Positions 45,237-54,539 of a DNA stretch of 64,000 nt are shown here, piece after piece. Source of the DNA: Polytrichum commune (taxonomy: Eukaryota; Streptophyta; Polytrichopsida; Polytrichales; Polytrichaceae); assembly GCA_950295325.1 (NCBI GenBank), contig OX485806.1, forward strand, positions 29,882,001-29,946,000, given 5' to 3'. A program made the translations under genes and the position numbers. The notes under the pieces were generated by a model. The model made no database searches. It was not told the origin of the DNA and was given only the letters and a program-made list of their open reading frames with translations. Within the stretch, counting starts at the first letter, position 1, and every line of letters starts with the position of its first letter.

Positions 45237-46875
45237 GGATTATTTGTGCTTATCATTACGATTCCAATTCTCTACTCACATGGACAATGTCTTCAGTGCG
45301 TTATGTGCAGATGCTTTCAGAAACTCACTGTTTGTATCTTTGGATATTTGCAGGACCTGAAGTATCTAGTGCAATACGAATGGGAAGGAGTCCTGTCTTT
45401 TAGACAACCCGTGTAATTCTCTGGTCGATTTCAATGTATTTGAAGCACCTGTATAATTTCAGAAAGGAAGGATAATTCGCCTCCACTGGGATGTGGGACA
45501 TTCTGCATGGCAAAGCAGAATGCTCGGAAATTGAGGTCCTCTTTTGTGACAACATAGAACAGATATAGAGGGGTTTTCCTTGTCCATAATAGTGAATGGC
45601 ACATAAAGTGGTTGATGATGGGGTGGCCACCCTGTGAGAGTTTCTTGCTGTTAAGAGAGGACGATTAGACCCCAATTACAACCAAGAACCAGGGTTCAAC
45701 TGTTCTCCACTGAAGACTAGAGACTTACAAGTCAAAGGTGCTGTACGAGATGAAGTGACACAAGGTTTCGACCTCTCCTCCTGGAATGGGCTCAACCCTC
45801 ATGAGTCATTGATATCAACTCTTTGAAACAGCATGTCAAATCCTTCTACTGAGGTTTGTCATCATGGTCTTTCTGCTGCAGATACTCCGGAGGAAAAGAG
45901 GAACATAAGAACCCAATTTTCCTTAGTTCGAATAAATTGACTTGTTAGCTTAATTAACTTCAAATTTCTAACCAAGATCTCCTAGATTCAGCTAACTTAT
46001 CTTGACACTCGACAATTCTGATATTGGACTGAATTTTTAAGTTTGTCAGTACTGCATGTACTCTGGAGTGATCTAACTTGCATTTGATTATTTCTGAAAC
46101 TTCTGTGAATTTGTTTCTGAAATTCTGTGAAACGTTGATTGTAAATGTGTACAGGGTTCAGGGCCTGACGGAGGAGGTTCTTGATTTACTACACGCAACT
46201 GTGTCATGGAGTTTTTTTATCACGGCATTGTTTCTCAATCGATGGCCACAAGTTGCTGCGCCCCCCAGGTCTGCCAATGTTGCAAAACATGCTTTTATGT
46301 TTACTAGTTTCCCCGCAGCCTGTGTTGTAATTGCCACTTGAAGTTCCTTGGCTCCCTATCAAATATCCCATACCAAACTTGTACCATATTCTTTATTCCA
46401 GTTTAAATTTCAAAGAGGGGCTGCCAGATCTGTTTGGTACAACAATTTTTTGAGACTACTACTGTAGTTTTTAGAACCACTTTTTATGTGAGTGAAGTTG
46501 CTGCTTGACCACTCTGTTGGTTTGAAATCAGATTTGTTTCAGTGTCAGGAACCTGTATACAAATTTCTGCTTAGAACAGATCTCATAGACAGCTGCTTAA
46601 AATAGTTTCAGCTATTGTGATCCTAACACAGTTTCCTCTGTGTTGGGGACATGTGTGCTAATATTCTAGGCAGGAACACTTTGCGCTTTCTCATGTGATG
46701 TCATTATTCACTTTTATAAGTTCAATTTGACACATGTAAGATTGCCATGATGTTTCAAACAAGTTAGAAATGAAGCATTAGAGTTAACAGGAAATAAACT
46801 GGGGAAATTGAGGAAATTTAAGGTGGATTCTCTCATTTTGAGTGGAATTAAAAAGTCTTGGAGGGCTTCTTAGAG
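45237..46875. other. 3' flank of the MIP1-type gene
   Basis: Likely 3'UTR and downstream intergenic sequence. Translating it in all plus frames by eye I found no DUF547-like segment. An alternative 3' exon beginning after TTTGCAG at about 45354 is possible but non-extending. The 87-codon frame at 46078-46341 has no domain. Confidence 0.5.
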
Positions 46876-46985
46876 CAATGAACAGGGAAAACCGACCACT
46901 TGTTACAGATGAACCGGTTGAAGTTCAAGACTCCAGGAGACACCAGAATTTTGACCAATGATACCCAAAAGTCTCCCCGGACACT
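46876..46985 (-). mobile_element. Internally deleted hAT-type MITE
   Basis: Ends CAATGAACAGGGAAAACCG and GTCTCCCCGGACACTA with ACAGATGAACCGGTTGAAGT between; only 110 bp. Flanks TCTTAGAG (46868-46875) and ACTTCGAG (46986-46993) agree at 6 of 8. Confidence 0.65.
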
Positions 46986-48801
46986 AACTTCGAGTTTTAG
47001 GAGGGTTTTAGGTGCTGATATGTTTCATCTTTATGTAATTAAGAATTCTTTCATTCCCTTTGCCACCTATGTATGTATATGCACATGTCTCATCTAGGCA
47101 CTCTTTGCTCTCTGCACTACATGTGTATTTTCCAATAGATGCAAATTGTAAGATGAACTCAAAATGCTTTATCAAGCTTTTGCAACCTCCGAATAGAAGT
47201 AGATGGTGTTTCAAGCTTGGTGTTTTTTAGGTCATTGACACATGTCTGGGAAGTGGCAAATATGGGAGATTCCTTCAGGAACGGGAATTTTGAAACCTCA
47301 CATAGAAAGTTTGTTGGAAGATTTTTCTTTACTTCTAGTAAGGAAATCTCCTCATAAAAATGTGTGGTTAGCACACACACACAAAGTCATCCCAAGAAGC
47401 CATTGGATCTTTCACAACAAGATTGTGAACTTCTTGATTCAAATGAAGCAAGTGGGAAGGTTAATGTCTTGCTCACTTTCTTCCATAGCCTTCCAATGAG
47501 ATATTAGTCATCACATTTCCTTTCATCATTTTTCTGATGCAGTAAACATTCTTGGAATTGTATGAAGTGGTACGTGTTTCTTGTGTGAGTTTTGCTCAAA
47601 TGAAGTGAAATGAAGATGAGCCTATCTTGCTCAAAATTTCAAGAGCTTTTCAACGAGCATTTATATACAACTACATACAGTACCATCTGATTCTCAAAGA
47701 TGTAGTCAAAGATCATTTCAAGGATCATCCAAATATGTGATTCAAAGGATGTTGAGAACCTTCACAAACTTTACATGACATCATCCCCTAGGGTTTCAAT
47801 TTTTTGTTTTGTTTAGGGAGGGGTCTGATTTAAGGGCACCTCTCCCTCGCTACTAAGAAACTCAGGTCCCAAATGTCCTAGCCCTAAAATTACAACTTTT
47901 TTGATAACACTTTGTTTCTATTGCCCAAACATGTTATATTATCAAGGGACAAAGCTCCATCATAATATCATATTATTATCAAGTACACGATAGAATATTG
48001 TATGAGGTGCAAGGATGAGTGAAAGATCATCGAGAATAAGTCTATGGGCGATGAAAGCAGCTTCTGGCTTCTGGTGAGGCCACGTTGCCTGTGCTTTCTC
48101 GACCGTCGGATTTGATTGATGTAACCCTCCTCCCCTGATCTCCTCCGTTCCTGCCACCACTCATCCACTGCTTGGCCCACTAACATGGTACATGACATTA
48201 GTGTAGACATTTCCAACTCCACAAATTTTTTGGTGTTGTTGGATCACATCAGAAAATTGTCTCATCCGATTAGCGATTGTAATTGTGATGATTGCCATTC
48301 CAAGTTTCAAAATCGGAGTTGAGATGCCAAAGCTCAAAGAGAGCAAAACGAAAAAATTAAAAATTAAAAATAAAATCTCATTTTCTCTACTATTGGTGAC
48401 ACTGCAAGGACGGTTTACGATCTTCCGTATTGAGCAAGAGAAATAGACTTGATGACGTACACCAAATACAATAGTTTAGTGTAGCCAATCGGTGTTCCCC
48501 GTTCATTGATTAGGCCTTGTGTACCTTATTGTATTTCTAAACTTGGTCACTTAACTTAGTCTCGGACCGAGTCAAGTCTTGCACGGATGGCAGTGCCAGC
48601 CTTAAAATCCCTCCATGCAAGGGCTTGAAGTTTGGACCGTTCAAGAGGCTAGGACGGTGGGTGACCTTTCACCGGATGTGGCTTATCAAGATTGTCCTTA
48701 ATGAATTTGACTTCGTTTGGTGTGTCAAAGGCCTTATTGTTACTCGCAGCAATTTAGTGGTTAATTAATTACTGGGAAGGTTTGACCCCTGGATCGGATG
48801 G
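46986..48801. other. Intergenic, no supported gene
   Basis: No gene. About 48395-48487 (GGTGACACTGCAAGGACGGT, AATACAATAGTTTAGTGTAG) resembles 37505-37595. Otherwise AT-rich unique-looking sequence. Confidence 0.4.
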
Positions 48802-48810
48802 GTATTTGTT

Positions 48811-49100
48811 GGATCTGCCTAAAAACCCCCATCGAGCGTGGCTCGGAGGCTAGGTTCGGGAGGGGGTGGCAGGGTTGGGGTAAAACTTGCCCCCTATTTT
48901 TTTAATTGGGTGGGGCCTTACTTAATCTCATAGGGGGCTTCCTAGAGTAATTTGGGGCCGCAAGACCCAAATTTAGCAAAAAAAAACCAAAAAAATTCCC
49001 CAATGGGCCAAAACGGGGAGGGCCAGAAAAATGAGCCCCACCGAACCTGGCCTCCGAGCCTGACAGCTGCAATGCTCGTCGGGGGTATTTAGGGAGCCCC
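48811..49100. mobile_element. Mutator-like MITE, copy 2 (inverted)
   Basis: 290 bp, opposite orientation to 24959-25251 and highly similar. Starts GGATCTGCCTAAAAACCCCC and ends GGGGGTATTTAGGGAGCCCC. Perfect 9-bp duplication GTATTTGTT (48802-48810 and 49101-49109). Confidence 0.93.
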
Positions 49101-49246
49101 GTATTTGTTTCTCGAGGCCCCTTGGTTTCGTTGTTTCTCTCGAGGTGGTTGTACTTTTCCCTTGCAATTGAATTTTGGTTCAATTTGTGCCAAAAAGAAG
49201 GAGGATGGCGAAGTCCCGGACGTTTGTGAACTTCATATGGGGGGAC

Positions 49247-49472
49247 CAGTGATGGGGGAGATTTTTGGGCATAATTGGTCGAGATCCTAGTGTTTGCAAG
49301 TCCAACCGGTTACATGTTGACATCCTCCAATTTTCCTTTATTAATTTGGGGTATATTCTATAAATTCCTCTAAAATGATCGGTAATTTTCCTGTAGTCTC
49401 GAATTTCAACCGGTTGTTTCTCAAACTCAACCGGTTCATTTGTAACTAAGTGCCGGTTCTCCCCGATCATTG
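49247..49472 (+). mobile_element. hAT-type MITE, intact, 8-bp TSD
   Basis: 226 bp. Ends CAGTGATGGGGGAGATTTTT and, in reverse, CAATGATCGGGGAGAACCGG. Perfect octamers GGGGGGAC flank it (49239-49246 and 49473-49480). Same family as 33240-33468. Confidence 0.92.
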
Positions 49473-49976
49473 GGGGGGACATGCATATTATTGAAGGTCA
49501 AGTATGTTGAAAAATCACCTCTGCATTTTCACCTCTACCTTTCAATAGTGGACCCCCTTTCCTTGACGTCCCATTAGAAATTAGAATAAGAGATTTGAAT
49601 AGGGGGCCACATCATCTCAAAGATGACAACATACAATCTAACAAAATTAAGTGGATTTCATCCTCCCTCTTCTACTTAGAGAGAAGGCTTGAGCACATGG
49701 TCCAAAAATGGACAGCTTCAGCTCTAGGTAGCCCGCTTGGGAGGTTGGGCAACCACTTGGGCGGCGGTAGTGTGTAGCCAAATTCATGTTGCAACCAAAG
49801 TAGGCCACTGTGTAGGCTTTAGACTATAGTAAAAAAAATGCAACATGTGTTTTATTCCAATGCATTAAACACATTGCATGTGTTTTATCTGTCTTTTAAA
49901 ATAAAATTTTAAATCATTTTTTATTGTAGAGTTTTTTGATTTTTTATTGTCGCAACCCATGTCCTTCAAAGGCCAC

Positions 49977-49979
<3 letters not shown>

Positions 49980-50026
<47 letters not shown>

Positions 50027-50090
50027 GTGTTGGTGTAAATGAGGGACACTTCGCCTTGGTGATAGTCATGAACTCATATGTGAAACCCGA
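49980..50090 (+). repeat. (GA)n with mobile flank, copy 2
   Basis: About 45 bp of GA followed by TGTGTTGGTGTAAATGAGGG, ACACTTCGCCTTGGTGATAG and GAACTCATATGTGA, matching the flank of the GA tract at 28627. Confidence 0.8.
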
Positions 50091-50879
50091 AATGGATTTA
50101 CGGAGCAAGCCTAGAGGACAAGTGCCCTCGCCTACTTAATTTTCTCCTTCTCTCTCTATCCACTCTTCTAGTTTGTATCTTCTATGGGTCTTCTCTTGTC
50201 TTTATATATATATATATTGTATTCATGGGGAATGCTATTTCTTGAGGAAGCTCATGTTTTAGGTGTTTTATCTTTGTGGAGTAGGGTCCCATTATTATGG
50301 AACATGCAGACAAAAGATTTACTTGTAAACTTGCCCAAGAGATGGATAGAATATTTTTGGTTACGAGTTATCTAAGCTGCTCGAAGAAAAAAATAATTGG
50401 AGAATGAACCTTGGAAATGAACTACACAATAAATTGTTTGAATACATTGTAACAATAAAATCTGGCAATTGTTAAAACAAAAACTACATTCAATATGTAA
50501 GGTGGATTAGGCTTTGACTTGTCATTCGACTTGACCAAGTTATTAATTCTAACACAAACCTAACACCTTGGTCCTCTTCATGTCTGCGATGAAAAATCAA
50601 AATTTGACAGATCATATGACTACATGATGCGTCTATGTGGTCATTTTAACAAACTACATGGTCGATTTAGCAATTCCCTATATTAAACCACATCAAAAAC
50701 TTATAACTTCCTTTATGCATTTGAATAATAACCATAGTAAAATAATAATTATTGCATAATTTAAATGTGATAACGATAATTGATAATAATGTGGGTGGTG
50801 AATATATAGCAGGGGCCAAGTCCAAACTAGGTGGTTGTAAGCATGCATGGCACAAGAATGCCCAAAACAAAAGGGAATA

Positions 50880-52560
50880 ACAAGGAGGGCCATGCTTGGG
50901 AGACCAACCCTTAGTATACACAACTTGCACTTGAGCCAAACCCCTAAAATTCATGACATACATCTACCATAAATCCTAGACCACATTGAAGAGTAGAGCC
51001 GAAGAAAAAGAAGAAAGGGGAATAAGGAAGAACAAGTTTAGAAGCATAATCTTGAATGCACACAACCCAAGCCCAACCCCCTAAATCCTTGGCAAGCAAC
51101 TGCCACAAATTTCTAGCCATACTAAAGAGTAAAGCCAAAGGGAATATCTTTTGATAAAAAAACACTAATTTTGAGAGCATAATCCTTAGCATAAACCCCT
51201 CAAATCTTTGGCAAGCACTGCCCATAAATTCCAAACCACATTGGAGAGTGGAGTTGAGGGGGGGGGGGTAGAGAGACTGCCAAATTTGGGAGTGTAGCCC
51301 TCAACCAAACCCCTCAAATCCTTGTCATAATTTCCAGGAAACATTGAAGATTAGAGCCGAAGAAAACAATTTTTTTTTAAAACAAACCTTGATTTGGGAG
51401 TATAATCCTCAACCCAATCCCTCATATCCTTGGTAGGCACCTGCTATCATTCTTAAGCCACCTCCAAGACTAGACTATTCACAAAAAATATCAAGAAAAT
51501 GAAGCAAAAAGAAGGGCCAAGCTTAAGAGCCCAACCCTTGGTACATACAACCTGCAGCCATGAAAAGACATGCACTTCTTGGCACACACTTGTCATCAAT
51601 TCTTGGCCACATTTGAAAAGTAGATCATCCACAAGACCACAACAAACTTTATGAATTAAGAATAAAAAAGGCTTGGCTCAACCCTCAATGTATGCAACAT
51701 GCACACAAGCCCAAACCTTCAATTCTTTGGCAAACACCTACAATCAATCCCATAATAATTCAAGATTAGAACATCTACAAGAAGACCAACTAAAAGAAAC
51801 AAAAAGAAGGGCCATACTTGGAGGACCAATCCTCGGTGCATCCAACCTTCACTTCCAAATGCATTCCCAAATAGATAGTATTCAAATGCTATTGTTTTTA
51901 GTGTGCATTTGGTTATCTGCCACCCAAGACCAAATCCAAAAAAATCCTTAAAAAGTGGCTAAGTTCTTGAGCTTCACCTTTTTTAGGACAATTGCCACCT
52001 CCAAATTCCCAAAAAGATAGCATTGAAATGCTAAGTTTTTAGCTTGCACTTAAAGACTCTCCACACAAAGATCAAACCTAATAAAAATCGTTTAAAAAAG
52101 TGGTCAAGTTCTTGAGCCTATCCGGATGAAGGCAACCACCACCCTCAAATGCATTCCCAAATATATAACACTTGAACACTATTCTTTTTACCATGTATTT
52201 GGTGATCATCCACCTGAGACTAGACCCACAAAAGCCCGTCACAAAGGCAGCCAAATTCTTGAGCCCTACCATTTGAGAACAACCACCACCTCCAAATGCA
52301 CTTCCAAATATATAGCATTGAAATGCTATGTTTCAAACTTGCATTTGGTGATTGTCCACCCAAGATCAAACCCCCAAAAGTTGTTAAAAAACGGCCAAGT
52401 TCTTGAGCCCCATATTTTAAGAATATTACCACCTCCAAATGCACTTGCAATAAATAGCATTTAGATGCTATATTTTTTTCACCATGCATTTGACGATTCT
52501 CCACACGAAACCAAACTAAAAAAACCAACCAAATTCTTGAGCCCGTCCACTAGGAGCAAC
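50880..52560. repeat. Diverged satellite-like tandem array
   Basis: Roughly a dozen units of about 105-150 bp. The first part repeats CCCTCAAATCCTTGGCAAGC-type and CACATTGAAGAGTAGAGCC-type words at about 50930, 51060, 51190, 51300, 51410, 51550 and 51700. The second part repeats CCAAATGCATTCCCAAATA and AAGTTCTTGAGC at about 51855, 52001, 52146, 52291 and 52435, a spacing of about 145 bp. The two parts may be related. Minus-strand frames across the array are repeat translations, not genes. Confidence 0.75.
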
Positions 52561-53050
52561 CGCAACACTTAAGGTCTTGAAATTCACGTCCAAAATCAAA
52601 TTCAACCATTTGCTTTTGAGCATCAGTGTTAATGATATTTTTTGAAGATCTCAACTTGATATTCTACAATTGAATATTTAACACAATAATAAAGGTCAAC
52701 ATGAAAAACACCCAATTTAAACAACACTTTGCTACTACTTTTAGGCCTTTGACAAAAGAAAATGATGGTTTTAGTATGTTGGAGCACTATTTTGGTCCAC
52801 TTTACCATGCTTGCACCTTATCATTCCCACATTTGGATATTGCGTGGGTATAGTCTTAATTATTCACTACAACCTTGTTGTAAGTATCGTGCACGCTCAT
52901 TTCATGTTTCCTATTTCGTTGCTTCGTAGACAATTACTGTGAGCTCGTATGAAGTTGTGATATACCCAAATTAAAGGATTTAATGTTGGGTTATGCAAGA
53001 AATAAAGGCTAACCATACTTTGCCATACTCAACATGTGAGCAGATGGTGT

Positions 53051-53473
53051 TTGGAGTCAAGCAACTCCAAAGAAAGAATTGGGTCAGACAACCTAAGAGA
53101 GAATGATGCACAAGGGCTAGACAACCCATGAAGGAATTGTGCACGAGAATTAGACAACTCCCAATTGAAGATCTAAGTTTGTGTTGGAGTTAGACAACTC
53201 TAACTAGGAGTTAAACACCACCCTTTGGAAGATCTTTGTGTTGGAGTTAGACAACTCCTAGCAGATGAATGTTATTAATTGGAGTTAGACAAAGGCTCAA
53301 TGAATAAATCTAGTTGGAATCACATAGTTTCAACTAGAAGAATGGATGAATGGATTAAGTTGGAATCAAACAGTTCCAACTAGAAGAATAAATGATTGGA
53401 TCAAGTTGGGATTAGACAATCCCAATTAAAAGAATGGAAGAATGAATCAAGTTGGAATTAGACAATTCCAACT
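53051..53473 (+). repeat. Tandem array of short hairpins with AGAC loops
   Basis: At least nine inverted repeats in a row, clearest at 53051, 53079, 53183, 53241, 53311, 53358, 53404 and 53450; the last four are spaced 46-47 bp. The typical unit is a 7-10-bp stem around AGAC: GTTGGAGTT/AACTCTAAC at 53183, AGTTGGGATT/AATCCCAATT at 53404, AGTTGGAATT/AATTCCAACT at 53450. The stem changes between units while staying paired (GGAGTT/AACTCC, GGGATT/AATCCC, GGAATT/AATTCC), with remaining mismatches mostly G-T. Spacers read AGAAGAATGGATGAATGGAT in the late units. The pogo-like element at 53475 is inserted at the end of the last stem. Confidence 0.85.
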
Positions 53474-53474
53474 A

Positions 53475-54190
53475 CAATAATCTCCCACTTAAGTACGCAC
53501 CCATTTAAGTACGCATTCCGGGTAAGTGCGCAATTTTTTTGACAAAAATTAGGGTTCATAATTTATTGTTTGAACATGTCATGCAAAGTCATTTGCTACA
53601 AATGCATGAATTTTTTACGCTTGGCATTCAATGTCAGTTTGTTAATGTTTCGCTGAAATGTATGAAACGATCGTTGCAGTTCATCATACATTTGTCTAGC
53701 TTCAGTTTGAACATCAAAGCAAAGCAATTGGTCGTTGATATTGAGGACAATGTTGTGTAGAGCTTCAATTGAAAGCCTTTGAAGTTGGTAGCAATTCAGA
53801 TTCAACAAATGTCTCGATATGCTGGATTTCGTTACAGTATGTTCTCCCAATTGTCCCAAACTTTCCATATGGTTCCTTCATTGACTTCATACTCTCGCCC
53901 CAACGCCTGTTTGCTTGGCACGTTCGGTTTGCTCAACTTTGCAATGAATTCACATCGTTGGTCTATGTCGAGCAATTTGCCTCAAGTTTCATCCATTTCC
54001 CATTCCGAATTTGCAATGATTTCACATCGTTGGGCTTCGGTCAAGCAGTTGCCTCAGATTTCATTTGTTTCCCATTGCGATTCATCGAATAAGAGGGTCT
54101 AGAAAGCGATATGAGTAAAGTACGCACCTACCAACTTAGTGCACACCAACAACTCATGTTCAAAGTGCGTACTTAAGTGGGAGATTACTA
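53475..54190 (-). mobile_element. Pogo-like (Tc1/mariner superfamily) element, TA duplication
   Basis: 716 bp. Ends CAATAATCTCCCACTTAAGT and, in reverse, TAGTAATCTCCCACTTAAGT, both followed by ACGCAC, flanked by TA (53473-53474 and 54191-54192). The minus strand encodes a relic of a CENP-B-like/pogo transposase (see next entry). The TIR plan, TA target and the transposase relic agree on a pogo/Tigger-type element with an internal deletion. Confidence 0.85.
53562..54095 (-). pseudogene. Pogo-like transposase relic: CENP-B-type HTH plus C-terminal tail
   Basis: Minus strand, with stops and frame changes. QRCEFIAKLSKPNVPSKQAL followed by GREYEVNEGTIWKVWDNWEN (about 53838-53975) is the first helix-turn-helix of CENP-B/pogo transposases. 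Its start is duplicated upstream (LTEAQRCEIIANSEWEMDE, about 54010-54045), reflecting a 70-bp tandem duplication of 53939-54010 and 54011-54080. The DDE catalytic region is absent. The extreme end reads KKFMHL, an amber stop in place of Gln, then QMTLHDMFKQ and a terminal stop; QxxLxxMF resembles a PCNA-interacting (PIP) box, a feature described for the Drosophila pogo transposase. Confidence 0.7.
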
Positions 54191-54539
54191 TAGAGGATTG
54201 TGATTGAGTCAAAAGATGACAAAAGATCATACAGTGAAATGATGTATGTATATGGACAAGGACGCTCCAGTCTAAATTCAGTAAGATTTGAGACGTTTAA
54301 AAGTAATCCCTTAGATACTATGGATAAAGATGGATAAGACTAGGAGTGCCTTTGGGTATAAGAGAGAGAGCTCGGGCAGGAGAGAGGATCTTCTTTGATC
54401 TCTCCTATGGCTGGGTGGCTCAAGCTCATAGCAATCACAATAGTGTGTTTAACTTGTAAAGCTATTTGTAATGTACAAAGTTTGAAAGTTCTCAAAATCG
54501 GTATCGCATGTGCTTTCATGCTTTTATTATTCTTGTGTA

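Noticed and set aside
45237-48400. DUF547 exon downstream of the MIP1-type gene
   Set aside because: No frame resembling the conserved DUF547 core was found by eye in the 3' flank.
53051-53473. CRISPR-like array
   Set aside because: Stems vary between units and spacers are related to each other; context is a plant nuclear genome.
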